Shown: one piece after another, positions 35,711 through 47,834 of the stretch | Position numbering within the stretch: position 1 is the first letter of the stretch | Layout: every line of letters begins with the position of its first letter | DNA from: Sambucus nigra | Lineage: Eukaryota > Streptophyta > Magnoliopsida > Dipsacales > Adoxaceae | NCBI GenBank assembly: GCA_949130495.1 | Contig: OX422208.1 | Location: forward strand, 645,318,023 to 645,382,022 | DNA: 64,000 bases | Direction of reading: 5' to 3' | Notes under the pieces: model-generated | The model's input: the letters and a program-made list of their open reading frames with translations, nothing else | Database searches by the model: none | What the model was told of the DNA's origin: nothing | Position numbers and translations under genes: made by a program

Positions 35711-37945
35711 TGTAGACACCACATTCTAAAACCCTGCTAAGACTCTCCTTAGGTCCCTAACACTTCCCCAATTTCCATAAAACCCTAGGTCATACTCCGA
35801 GTACCGATCTAGAGGCCGTCGGGTGCTCCCGAGCCCCATTTAACTTTGGTCAACTTTCTCATCAGAGTGAAAGCTCAATGAATCTTTAAAAGGTTCTAAA
35901 TCCCCTTTCCAATGGTCCACCCCATGCATAAATCGGCCATACGGTTCGAACGAATGGTCCGTTTTACTATCAAAAATCGATCTGGAGGCCACTGGGATCT
36001 CTCCGGCCCCATTTTGACCCTAATCAACTTCCTCACCAGAGCGAAAGCTCAACGAAGGGCTCTGAATCTCCTTTTCAATGGTCCTCCCCTGCACGAATCG
36101 ACCTTACCTTCCCCCAAAAACTGATTCGGAGGTCATCGAGCGCTTTGGAACTCTGTTTGACTCCCGTTAAATCTTCAGCTCGAATGAGGCTAAATAAATC
36201 TTCAAAGGGAACTGAATACCCTCTCCAACAGTCTGCCCCATGCACGAGTCAGCCTTACGGTACGGACGAATGACCCATTTTACTCTGAAGGGTCAGCGGG
36301 CTCTTCATGGACCCATTTGACTTAGGTCAACTCTCCAAACCAAATGAGACTGAATAAATCTTCTAAGGGCTCTGAATCCCCTTTCCAACGACTTGTACTG
36401 TGCGTGAATCATCCTTATGGTTCGAATGAACGATCCGTTTTCTTTCGAAAATATCATGTTCAAAAGATTGTTGAGAGTTTCGAGCCCTATTTAACCAAAG
36501 TCAATAGCCAAACCTAGGATCATACCTTGGATTCTTAAAGGGATCTGAATACCCCTTCCAATGGTATGCACCATTAATCATTCAAACTTACGGATTATGT
36601 TTTACGACCATTTTTCCAAGAAATATGCATGAGGTTGCCAAAGGCTAAACCCATTTCCCTGCCTATCGGCAGTGTGTCTGGGGATGCCTGCCGATAGGTA
36701 GGTCAATTACAATGCCAATCAGCACCCCCTTTGATAGTATATAAGGAGAGTATGAGCTCACTTTTAAAGGGACCTCAGAAATATCAGCTTCAGTTATCAC
36801 AACAACATTCTTCTAAACTCAGCGAAGTTTCCTTGTTTGAAACCTCTCCCCACATTTTATTTTCATCATTTTCGCACCCAATTTGGCAAAATCTCCTTTC
36901 CTCTTATCCTACATTCCTCATCCACTTGCAAGAAAGCCTTTTCAACAATCAAGATCAATCTTCAAGTCTCCCAATAAGGTTCAAACATATTGTCTCTCTT
37001 TTAAATTTCCCTATTTTCGTATTACTTATTTAATATTTACTTTAGCATTTCATCCTTATTAGTCCATACATATGGATAGTCTCACTTTTTATTAGTAGTA
37101 TTGCACATAACATATTTTCTATAAAAAATAAAAATAAAATAAGAAAAATATGGTTTTACTCATAAATTCCAAAAGGGATTTTTCACCACATTTTCTCAAA
37201 TCAAAATATCCTTTTACTACACATAGATATAAATAAAATCCCCGATTGGATTTATGAGATAAACCCCACTCTTTTATTGCATGCGAACTATGTGTACTTT
37301 GATCCTTTTTAGGCTATGTAGGCGTCTCGGGTCAAAACCCGAGACTCGAGTCCCCCTTACATATTTTTTATTCATATATTATTTCAATATATTGTATTTG
37401 TGATTCTTATTCGTGATTTATCTAACATATATCATCGTTTCACCATAACGATTAATATCTCGATACGCGCACACATTATGTTTTTGTAATTATTATTTTG
37501 GGAATACTCCTGCGGATGATCTCACTCCGCCGTTCTTCATGACGCGAGTTGATAAATTCCATTCTCCACTTATATATACACGCGCACACACTTCACATAG
37601 TTTTTCATGGAGAATAATAAAACATGCCCATGAGTGACCAAAAGGGCAGGATGAGTGTCTAACACATTCCCATTCCATTACATAGCCCCAGAACCTTTGA
37701 ACTATTGGTTTCACAAGCATCGGTATGTCTTTGATTCCGTTCTCTCGAGGCGCCAATATTTATTTACCTATTTTATGAAAAATAGGATAGCGACTCTATC
37801 TCTTTACATCACCCCCATATTGATGACGATCGAAGATCTCCTCCTAGAAAAGGGTGTGATACCTTCTTCTCTCTCTCCAACTGTGCGCGCGAATGCCAAG
37901 AACTTCCCTGAGGAAGGGAGGTAAGAATGACCAGGAATGGACACA
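35711..37945 (+). repeat. 5' LTR of Tat element 2
   Basis: TGTAGACACCACATT start and acaca end just before the PBS, 2235 bp. It matches 55548-57604 along its length apart from an insert there. TATATAAGG at 36738-36746 is the likely core promoter. Just upstream, at about 36660-36707, is an inverted repeat made of cctatcggcag and ctgccgatagg. U5 includes CACTT-rich sequence. Confidence 0.9.
36655..36750 (+). promoter_or_regulatory. LTR promoter with TATA box and inverted repeat
   Basis: An inverted repeat (cctatcggcag / ctgccgatagg), a related aatgccaatcagcac motif and then TATATAAGG at 36738-36746. The same layout is seen in the 3' LTR (TATATAAGG at 56605-56613). Similar gccgatcagcatt/gccgatcgaca motifs precede the two antisense genes of this element. 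Confidence 0.6.
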
Positions 37946-37946
37946 G

Positions 37947-37964
37947 TGGCGACCCTGCTTGGGA
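37947..37964 (+). other. Primer binding site of Tat element 2
   Basis: TGGCGACCCTGCTTGGGA, one base after the LTR. It resembles the TGGCGACTCTGCTGGGGA form used by many Tat/Athila elements and differs from that of Tat element 1. Confidence 0.8.
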
Positions 37965-39585
37965 TGACTTATCATAAGAGGGATAAACTCTGTTTGCATG
38001 CGTGTTATCATTTTTGCATGTGTGCTTATGCACCTACCTATATGTTTCCTTTTTCCTCTATCTATTTCTTGTATATATTTATCTCATGCTTATATGACCT
38101 ATCACTCACTTTTCACTTTCACTCACTTTGCACTTTCACTCACTTGTAAATATCTTCCATGTACACCTCACACTACTTACACTTATACGCATGATCACTT
38201 ATATCCACATGTTTTACACACCACTTAGAATATCCATGCTTAGGTTTCACTGGCACACACCTTCACTTATCACACTTGTATATATCCATACTCTCTTTCA
38301 CTTATCACATAACACTTAGAATATCCATTCCTAGGTTCACTACCATACACTCACTTGTAGATATTCACACTCACACGTATCTATTCTTTGTGTAATCTGC
38401 ATGCTCCATGCTAGATTTACTTTTTATTACACTTCTACATTCTTTCCTATTAGTATAGTGCTCATCATGCCAAATAAAATACCCTCTCCATAATATACTA
38501 ATCAAGAATCATACATTTTGCACAATACATCACCAAGAGCATGGATATTGACCAAAATTTTATCCCATACTGGGGGGTCACTTTGTGATTGGCGTTGGTC
38601 CGACAGGTCACAGTTAGCCTAAGCAATATGACTCTAACATTCCATTAGCATACTACCTTCGACGTATATCGAACGGTTCCCCCCGCATCGTACCACTTTT
38701 TTGAACTCACGACATGAGGTATATAGAAGGGAAGTCATTCACGTACGTCCAATATATCGAATTTTCTCTCACACATATTGTCCCCATGAGGTATATAGTG
38801 AGGAATTTCACGTACAGCCGGGTATATCAAATGGCTTGACTACACATACTTATTGCCCTTAAAAGTAAGAAGTATATCACGGAAGTCATGCCAAAGGGGG
38901 AAACCTTTCCACTAACCCAATAACTGCATAAGCCTCATGTAGGCGTCATAGCTAGGACATTTATATTTAGTTTTTCAGTTACCACAAGAAACTCTGTCGA
39001 AATGAGGGGTAAGCATGCCGCCTAAATTTTTGCGCGATTCATTTTTTTTAAATGGGACCCTGTCCATGATCCTGGAAACAAGTCCAACCCTTTCTCACCT
39101 ATTTTTCAAACCTATTTTTATCACGCTCGAGTCTTGTCCGGCATTTATTTTTCATTTTGGCAAACCTAATACAAGTTAAGATATAAACATAACAATAATG
39201 ATACTAAGACTCTTCTCTCATTTTTCCTTCATTTTTACCAAAAACACTTTTCCTCCTTTTCATAAAAAATGTCAAAAAATATTTCTCCTCATTTTTACCA
39301 AAAGTGTCAACAAAATTTATCTCATTTTCATCAAAATACCAAAAACATTTTCCTTTTCTTTACCAAAAAGAATGTCAAAAATATTTTTCTTCTTCTTAAA
39401 GAAAAACAATTCTTCTTTCTCTCTTTCAAAAATAAATTCAATTTTTTTTCCTTCTTAGGTCGATCGTATACCCGATTCTTGTCCTGGCTCTCAATTGGCT
39501 TTGGTCTTTCGTCAAACCACCCCAAAGCTCCGTCAGTTTTCTTGCCACTTTTTCCAAGTTTGAAATCCACCTTCATCAGTCCTCC
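37965..39585 (+). other. Leader of Tat element 2
   Basis: About 1.6 kb untranslated leader. 38090-38400 is rich in CACTT/CACTCA words, 38650-38830 repeats a gaggtatatag motif, and 39190-39460 is pyrimidine-rich. Open frames here show no family features. Leaders of this length occur in Tat elements. Confidence 0.6.
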
Positions 39586-41030
39586 ATGGAAAACAATGAA
39601 TATACTGCTTGATCTGATGGTAGTCCTGGTCATATTGAATTCCAACATTGACAACTTTCAAATCAAGTTTCATGAGATGCAGTAAAATCGAAACCCAGTT
39701 CTCGAAGAACCCGAGGCTATCTTTCCTCGTGCCATGGGTCTGCCTGCCCCCGAACCTATTTAGGTTCCCAAAGAATATCAGCATGCTTTGTGTGCCCCGC
39801 CTGCCAATGGGATACCGCCAACTCAGCTCCCTATGCCAAACCTTGCCCAGCCATGGGCTAACTTACTAGTACCCATTGATCCCAAAGAAGAATAAATTAA
39901 CAAGTTTAAGTAAGACCTCGAGATGTTATCGAAGAAGTTTGACCAATTTAAGATATTCGAGAACTACATGGAATACACTCCCATTTCTCCCTACCCTAAA
40001 GAAATATTGTCGGAGAAATTCAAGATGCCAACCATTGAGAAGTTCGAGGGTAGCGACCCCCAATTATTCACCTCCATAACTATCACAAAGCCATGACTCT
40101 CTTTGGTGCCTCTGATGAGATAATGGACCATATGTTCCAACAGACTTTGAAGGAAAACATTCTTCATTAGTTCCTATCCCTTGAAGAATCCAGAATCCGC
40201 AGTTGGGAAGATGTTACCCGGTAATTCTTATCACAATACAAGTACAATGAAGAACTAAAGGTTAGACGCCGTGACCTAGAGCTTTTCAAGCAGAACCCTA
40301 GAAAAATTATCACCATCTTCATAGCAAGGTGGAGGGAGAAAGCTGCCACCATGACTAACAAGCCCTCCGGAGAAGAATAAGTCAGCATAGTGAAGAGTAA
40401 TTTCCTACCCCATATCATAGCAACTATGGGAGGTTAGTATCACACATTTATGAGCTCTCCGATAAGCGGATGTGGATATTGAAGAAGATTTTACCAAGAC
40501 AGAAGTCGAGCCAAAGAAAGTGTCCGGACAGTTCACTCCCAGAAAGTATGAGAAGTGTGTTAATGCCACAGTTTCAACCATCAATAACATCTCCCAGCTT
40601 GTTACCTCTTGGGCACTAGAAAACTTCCCTAACCCCACTAGAAAAGAATACACCGAACTCCATGCTCCCCTCTCTAAATCCTACCAAACCTTTTTAAGAT
40701 GAAATATTATTAAACCTCTGGACCCCCGTCCATTACCAAACCCACTTCCCAAAAACTTCAAAACTGACTCCCATTGTGATTTTCACTAGTGTGCCATCCA
40801 TACTACTGATCAATGATTCTATATTTGAAATTTAATACAGGGTCTAGTTGATCGGGGTATCATCGCCACACCATCCAATCCTAAACCCAACACCACTCAC
40901 AACCCACTTCCAACCCACACCAATGCCATCTTCTTAGAAAATGAACCGAAATTCGACCCATTTGCCCAAATTATTCCCAGTAAAGCACCCATCATACCCT
41001 TATATTCTCCTGAACCACTCAAAGTTTAGC
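39586..41030 (+). pseudogene. gag of Tat element 2
   Basis: Probable start MENNEYTA at 39586. Recognisable pieces are KFKMPTIEKFEGSDPQLF, MTLFGASDEIMDHMFQQTL, SLEESRIRSWEDVTR and ARWREKAATMTNKPSGEE (Retrotrans_gag order), then EYTELHAPLSKSYQTFLR, RPLPNPLPKNF and a degenerate knuckle region (HCDFH..CAIHTTDQ) followed by LVDRGIIA. Stops occur about every 50-80 codons and the frame changes several times. Non-functional. Confidence 0.8.
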
Positions 41031-42570
41031 CCTTGTATTTCCATTCATAACCGGTCTGCAGGAAGAGATATGAAGTTGCTGGTTGTTCTGATCCAGCTCT
41101 TGGATTTTAGGTTGAAATGGCAATCGACTGTCAGAAGTTCAACATCATGTGCATGGAAACCCAGAAGTGGGCTCGAGAGTTCGATGATTGGGTGGTATCC
41201 ATTGATGAAATCAGTTTCGACGATGTCGTGCACGTTACGGAAAACATATTCCAATAGATTGGTGAAATCTTCATTATTTTTTATCTACTCACTACTTTAA
41301 AGCTTCAAGGGTGGTCAGTCTATTCCCTCTCGCACCTCCTCGTTGAGTTGGAGAATTTATATGAAAAAGCCATTAAGGTTGTGGAATGCATTTACTTATC
41401 TTAGAAATAAGACATCATCTCCATCAGATGGGGGGAGGGGAATTTGATAGCTCTAAAGATGAACTAAGTCAGGAGAAGGCCAGTCCAATAATCAGCATAT
41501 GCGGGAGATCTCTTTCGAGGACACATTAGGGAAAATCAGTAAAGTAGCTGTACTGCCAAAAATCGATAAAGAAATAAGGTTCTTATTCTTCCTCACCTTT
41601 GTAAGCCATATGACCAGATCAGGGAGACACTATCAATATTCGAATCCTTAGCCATCAAGAACAGATAAGGGAAAGGGAGTTTCCAAAGAACTTCCCATGC
41701 TGGAGATGACCATTGAGGAAAGCAATATCCTCAACCAAATAAACAAGACTTAAACCAACATCACTTTATATGGACTCTTCATGTCTTCACAATTGCACCA
41801 AAATTCTCTGATAAAGCTTCTCACTGAGTTCACAGTCCCTCCTTCCACCACTCTAGAAGACGACGTGAACATGGTGAGATTCTTAACCACCACTACACTT
41901 ATTTCCTTCTCCAAAGAAGAGATTCTGAAGATCAACCCAGATCACAACTATGCACTCAAAAATTTCATTGAAGTAATGGGAAAGACAACCCCTCTCTCAC
42001 TCATAGACAATGGATCTTCCCTCAATGTTTGTCCATTAAAAACCTTTAATTGCTTGCGATTAAAAGTAAGTGACCTGACTCCTACTTCTATCGCAGTGCC
42101 TGCCTATGACAACACACACTGAGAGATGATGGGATCCATAACACTCACAATATGGGTTGGCCTTATCAATTCCACTACCGAGTTTCAAGTTATTAACATA
42201 CCTATATGCTTTAATTTACTACTTGGTCGAGCGTGGCTTCATAGCATTCGAGGGTATCCTCCTTCCTTCATCAAAAGTTGAAATTCTTATCAAAGGGGCA
42301 AGTCATTGCCATTTTAGGATATTATGACTATACTGATAATGGCAACACTAGTAATTCGATACTAAAAATACAACATGGGATGAATGACATGATTCTTTTG
42401 GGTTTCAGGGTTGATCCCCTTCCCCTTCAGTTAGGGGATGATTTAAAAAAATGAGTTTGTCCTGAGCACAACCCTCACAGTAATGTTAACGTGGTACAAA
42501 TGTTTAAGAATAAGATATTTATGCTTGAACTGGGGTTGGGGTGACATCATCAAGGAATACTAGAGCCCGT
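41031..42570 (+). pseudogene. Protease region of Tat element 2
   Basis: The retropepsin core reads EVMGKTTPLSLIDNGSSLNV, then CPLKTFNCLRLKVSDLTPTS and, after a stop, VINIPICFNLLLGRAWLHSI. The LIDNGSSLNVCP active-site block (about 41999-42030) has Asn where many retropepsins have Ser/Thr/Gly, which is normal for Tat/Athila proteases. The linker from gag (41031-41780) has no clean frame. Confidence 0.8.
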
Positions 42571-42899
42571 AGTCTGAAAACGGCCTTTTTACCATCTGGC
42601 CTAGGTTATCAGTCTTCAATAGAAGAACTCAGAATGCTTCGCCAACCATAATTGAAGAGAAGTTTAGAAGATGCTAAGACTGTTTTGAGGGATTCCTTGA
42701 ATAAGAGATTCGTCAAAGAGGGTGAAGACTTCCCCTTATGTGGTTTCCTAAACCATCATATGATCATGTGGATAAGAAGATGAAGCCAGAGATGGAAATC
42801 TTCTTTTAAGATAACTACTCTTGGGTCGAATACTACTAACATCAGGTGCAACCTCTCACTCAGAAACCCGTAACCATTACTGAGGTCTTCGATAAGAGT

Positions 42900-43472
42900 G
42901 ACTCCGAAGACTCATCTAATATATAGATACTGGGGCTGACACTCTGTATGTCCATTTAGTACTCATCCCCTTTAATCAAGACCACTGATGTGCCTCTCCT
43001 CAACTGGAATATTGTACCAGTCCCACCTGCTGAGATGCAAACCGACCTTGTTATTTACCCTCTCTCTTGATCTATTATTGTTCCTTCTTTATCTGATAAC
43101 AATGTAATCAAGACCTCTTTTGATGAGGTTCTCAACACTATTTTTCCTAAAAATGAAATAAACGAACATTTTGAGTATCTTGCTATGCCTTACATTAATT
43201 TTCTTAAGTCTAATCAAACACTTGATGATGATGATTTTGCAAATGAACAATTCTTCACTGATCTTAATAAGGTTAATAACAAACAACATAACTGCGTTCA
43301 AATTAATGAGGATGAAACTACTGTTATTAATCTCGATTTTAGTAGCCAACAACGCGATATTAGGATAGGATCCACCCTTGAGGAGCATGAACGCCCACAA
43401 TTAGAAAAGTTATTGAAGGAATTCATGGACGTCTTTGTATGGTCTTATAATAACATGCTCGACATCAATTAA
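42900..43472 (+). pseudogene. RT N-terminal part of Tat element 2
   Basis: Frame 43185-43472 ends in EEHERPQLEKLLKEFMDVFV followed by WSYNNMLDIN, the segment that precedes the catalytic domain in Tat RT. The sequence then leaves RT at 43473. Roughly 80 RT codons expected before the KVRLCIDY block are absent, replaced by the 43473-46294 insert. Confidence 0.8.
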
Positions 43473-43484
43473 ACTTGATGATCT

Positions 43485-43630
43485 CTAGAAATTCTAGAAT
43501 ATTATAGATTTTAGAAATTCTAAAATCAATGGTCCAGATTGAATAATATTCTAGAATTTCTAAAATCTCTAATATTCTAAAAATTCTAGATTTTAGAAAT
43601 TCTAAAATCAATGGTCCAGATTAAAGATTT
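43485..43630. repeat. Short palindromes and a direct repeat
   Basis: Several self-complementary words (ttctagaa, attttagaaattctaaaat) cluster here. A block of about 33 bp including aatcaatggtccagatt occurs twice (about 43508-43540 and 43592-43622). It lies at the left end of the copia-type insert. Confidence 0.7.
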
Positions 43631-44619
43631 AATCCTAAGACTGTGATTAATTCTAGTTAAAACTAATTAACAAATTATTAACAACTTAACAAACTAAGTC
43701 AACGTCAACAAATTCGGTTTTAATATGCCATACAGCTTAAGTCGGTTATAAATAAAAATCTAAAACCACTAAAAGAATACAAGGTTGTATATGGATTTTG
43801 GTAACAAACTCTCAACGGATCTATTCAGTACATCTGGAATACACTCAATCTCAACCAATAGGATCTAAAGGTTAACTGGTAGTTAAAAGCTATAACCGAA
43901 ATGGCTATAGTCGTGAGCTCCTTAAATCTTGGTACAACTGGTAATAGGTAAATGTCAACTCCTAACAATCTACGAGTAATAGCAACTCAAAATCTCGAAT
44001 ACCTAAGATATCCAACATGTCCTATGAGGTCAAATCGGTCAACAGCAAAAGGAAAAAAAATCTAATATCTTCCATGTAAAAGGGATAACCCATTTGGGTT
44101 CCTAATGAGATATAGGACGAAATAGTATAGTAGCATAACTAGGGTTTTCATATCCAAGGCTATAAGTCTAGCTGGTCAAATTGTAAAGCTTTTATAAGAT
44201 ATGCTCCCCACCAAAAGTAACAGTTATAAAGAGTACAAATGCAATTTTAATAAACAAAAAATATTGTTTTAAGAATTCATTTTAATGTGTAAAATAATTC
44301 TAAAAATTATTTTAGAATAAGAAATTCATTTGAAACAAAACTAATATCAATTTTATTTTAAAAAAATTTATTTTTAGCAAAAATAATATAATTCTCTTTT
44401 AGACAATATTTAGGCAAACACTCAAATAATATCAAACAATCAAATATGCATGTGTGCCTAATGTGTCAAGTGCAAATGTGCAACACACGTGAATACCTTT
44501 ACTCAGATATGTCGTTGAGTAGAGTCGAGGCGTGTTGAGTCGTCGAGTAATGTCATAAAATATACCATGGAGAGAACTCGTACTAAAAAATATATGTTTT
44601 GACACAATATCCAAATTAA

Positions 44620-46294
44620 TTGAAACGCCTAAATAATATAGACTCAAGTAAGTCAAAGATTTGGGGTGTTTCAATCTCCCCCTTTGTATATTTGTGACAA
44701 AGTCCTCGAGTACATCAAGGTACTCTTAGGAAAAAATAAAATAACCTGAGTCCTGTACAACAATTATTATTTTACCGAATCCACAAAATGATCCTAGAAA
44801 GTAAAAATTATAAGACTCAACTAAAAATCAATGACCCTAACACTTTCTTGTGATTTTCTGCATAAAACTTTTAAACCAAACTCACGAGAACAAGTGTAAG
44901 ATATCATAGAAATTGATAAATCATTAAAAATAGGATATCATGAATATATTTCAAGAATCAAGACTAATAAAATGATGTACTCTTCTCCCCCTTTTGTCTC
45001 CAATAGACAAACGATAAAAATAATGAAAACACAGAGAAGATTAAAAAAAACTACAACAATAAACATATTAACGGTTCTAATCAAGTGTCACTCCTACATT
45101 GACATGATTTTAAGAGGTGTCTTTTGCATTGACAAACATCCTTACCCTAAAATCTCAGAGGACATATAATTACCATGATTATGACATGAAAATATGTAAA
45201 TATGGTTGAAAATAAATAAGGCACATTCATAGAGTCTTCAGGGACTTCTCAAATCAAATCAAGGGTAACAGACATACTAGACATAATTTAAACAAGATCA
45301 GCACATACTAGAATAATCAACAAATAAGGTCTCTCCCCCTCAACCAATGCTATGGTTACAAAAAATATTATGCTGAGCATTCAAACCATAATAGGGGTTC
45401 TAAATTCAAGAAATAAAATGAGAACAATTAGAGGAGATAAAATAACATGTTGTCTGCCATGAGGTCAGACATATAAAAAAATCATCATCATATTTAGATA
45501 GGAAAAATAATCAGATTTGTATCATGAAATCACATGATCAAGAAATTAAAGGATGAACACTCTAGACGGTTAAATCTTATTCGGAGCGACCCGCTCTGAT
45601 ACCAATTGAAAAACCCTGAATACGCCCATGAAGTAATGTCCATACGTACAAATGAACATACTCTGATTTCATGCAAGTTTTTCTAAAAACATATATATAA
45701 TCAAATCAAGAAAAACTTAATTATCCAACTAATTAGATTTTAATACATGCAAAAATTAAAATCGACTAAATCTTATTTATTCTAAAGTCAAATTAATAAC
45801 AATCTGATTTATTATGTTACAATACAATATATCAAATATGATTAATTATTCCAATTCAAGTAATTAAATCATGTAACAATTTTAATTCTAAATCATACAT
45901 AGAATAAGATGAGGAAAAAAAGAATAAAAAGTATGATTTTTTATGAGGTAAAAACCCAAACTAGGGAAAACATCCACGGTGACCTCTATGCCACAAAACA
46001 AAAAATTTCACTAAAAATAATTTTACAAGAGTTATAAGCACCCAAACATACAACACAAGATCCTAAGTAAAACAGTCAGAAAAATATACCTACACGAGAT
46101 ATCTCTTCTCCCGAGCACAAAACTCTTTGGTCTTTCCCCCACGGCATTTCTGATACTGACACTTTAATTTCCCTGGCAGTTTCCTTGATTTAACTCCTTG
46201 CTTCTTATTTTAGCGAATTCCAACTCAGTCAAAACTGATCTCTCAACAAAATATCTCTCTCTCTACTTGAGTCTATATTATTTAGGCGTTTCAA
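44620..46294. repeat. 31-bp perfect inverted repeat bounding 1.67 kb
   Basis: 44620-44650 (starting ttgaaacgcctaaataat) is the exact reverse complement of 46264-46294. The right copy ends exactly where the RT frame of Tat element 2 resumes. Confidence 0.85.
45591..45605 (-). other. Primer binding site of the copia-type insert
   Basis: Minus strand ttggtatcagagcgg, complementary to the initiator tRNA-Met end. It sets the orientation of the insert as minus. Confidence 0.75.
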
Positions 46295-46860
46295 CTGGGA
46301 CCAAAATTAGGAGGAAAGGTCCGCTTGTGCATTGACTACTGGGATTTAAATAAGGCACCTATAAAGGATGACTACCCATTGCACAATATCGACTTGATTG
46401 TGGGAAACATGACCAGTCATGCTCTCAAATCATTCGTCGATGGGTTCACCGAAAATAATGAAATCAAGATGCACCCAAACCATCAAGAAAAAACTTCCTC
46501 TATCACCCTGGGGAACCTTTTGTTACACGGTTATGTCATTCCGGATCAAGAACGCAAGGGCTACCTGCCAAAGGGTTGCCATAACCATATTGCATAATCT
46601 GATACACAAGAAGGTTAAAGTCTATGTAGACGACATTATTATCAAGTCTAAGACCCGGGAAGGTCATGTTTTCGCTCTTCAAAAATTCTTTGAACGACTG
46701 CGGTAATACCATATGCGGTTAAACCCATAAAAATATGTCTTCGATGCCACAAAAGGAAAGCTTTTGGGATTCATGGTTAGCGAAAAGGGAATCGAAGTGG
46801 ACCCATCCATACTTGAAATACCACCAGCCCAAACGGAGAAGAAAGTTAGGGGATTCTTGG
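46295..46860 (+). pseudogene. RT catalytic part of Tat element 2
   Basis: Resumes with GGKVRLCIDYWDLNKA (usual R changed to W), DDYPLHNIDL, FVDGFTENNEIKM and, after a frame change, VKVYVDDIIIKSKTREGHVF (YVDD at 46623-46634), LQKFFERLR and KLLGFMVSEKGIEVDPS. The MPFGLKNAGATYQR block is frameshifted. Several shifts make it non-functional. Confidence 0.85.
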
Positions 46861-47420
46861 GAAAATTACAGTATATCAGCCGGTTCATCAGCCAATTGAT
46901 TTATATTTGTGAACCCATCTTTAAAATCTTCGAAAAGGATTCCACTAAAATTTGGAATGAGGCCTGTGAGGAAGCCTTTGACCGAATCAAGCTATACTTT
47001 ATCCGATCTCTGGTACTCATGCCACAATGGCCTGGTCTCCATCTACTCTATACTTGACCGTAACAGATACCACAGCAAGGGATTTTCTAGCCCAATATAT
47101 TGAGTAAACCCACAAAGAAAGATCCATTTACTATGCCAATCGAAAGTTAGTCGAGTATGAAGTCAACTACACTGCCTTGGAGAAAGCATGTTTTGCCCTA
47201 GTTTAGATCACTCAAAAGTTACGACACTACATGCTCGCTTTTGCTATCAGACTTGTGTCCCAAATGGACCCCATCAAATTCTTACTTAAGAAACCCACCT
47301 TGTCTAACACAGAAATCCATGGAAGGAGAGCCATCTCGGATTACCTTGCTAACTACCCTATGGAAAAGGTTGATGTTTGGGTCTTTGAATTCTTGAACGA
47401 AGATATTCTCTGCACCTCTT
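46861..47420 (+). pseudogene. RNase H of Tat element 2
   Basis: Connection VRGFLGKLQYISRFISQLIY and WNEACEEAFDRIK, then RNase H pieces LYLTVTDTTA, RSIYYANRKLVEYEVNYTAL, EKACFALV, KLRHYMLAF, QMDPIKFLLKKPTLSN and ISDYLANYPME. Stops at the Q..E and V.I positions break the chain. Confidence 0.82.
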
Positions 47421-47429
47421 AGGAGGACC

Positions 47430-47830
47430 TCTGATGGAAAATATTCTTTGATGGTGATGCCAATAAGAAAGTATATGACATTGGGGTACTCCTAATCACC
47501 CCCGGTGACTCTCACACTCCCATTGCCATCAAGTTGGATTTTCCCTGCACTAAAAATATGATCTAATACGAGGCATGGACTATAGGCCTCAAAGTCGCCC
47601 TTAAGAAAGGTAGTCGCCCTCAAAGTCATCCTCATCATCGGTCAGTCCTTAGAAGATGGAAAGTCAAGGATGAGAATCTCTTACCCTTCCATACCCATTT
47701 AGAAGAGATGTCCTCCCAGTTATAAGAGATATCACCTTCTACTACTTTCCCCACGTAAAAAACTATTTAGCAGATGACCTTGCTACTTTAGTCTCCATGA
47801 TGACATACCCGAGGGAATAACGATAGCCCC
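47430..47830 (+). pseudogene. Second RNase H of Tat element 2
   Basis: WKIFFDGDANKKVYDIGVLL, SHTPIAIKLDFPCTKNM and YEAWTIGLKVALKKG match the start of the Tat-type second RNase H. Its latter part is shifted and rearranged (a duplicated-looking segment near 47620). It confirms Tat membership. Confidence 0.75.
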
Positions 47831-47834
47831 TTCA

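Larger units (their letters stand above)
43473..46294 (-). mobile_element. Small non-autonomous copia-type element inserted in RT
   Basis: On the minus strand it reads: LTR-like block (46294-45608), PBS ttggtatcagagcgg (45605-45591), about 0.9 kb of non-coding internal sequence with further purine tracts, polypurine tract aaagggggagatt (near 44690-44675) and a second LTR (44676 leftwards to about 43473) starting TGAAACACCCC. No coding domain is present. The two LTR-like ends are not simple direct copies at their outer edges. Instead a 31-bp inverted repeat links 44620-44650 and 46264-46294. Confidence 0.65.

Noticed and set aside
37937..38319. Several overlapping plus-strand frames rich in His, Tyr and Thr
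   Set aside because: Located in the leader after the PBS of Tat element 2, in CACTT-rich sequence; no family similarity.
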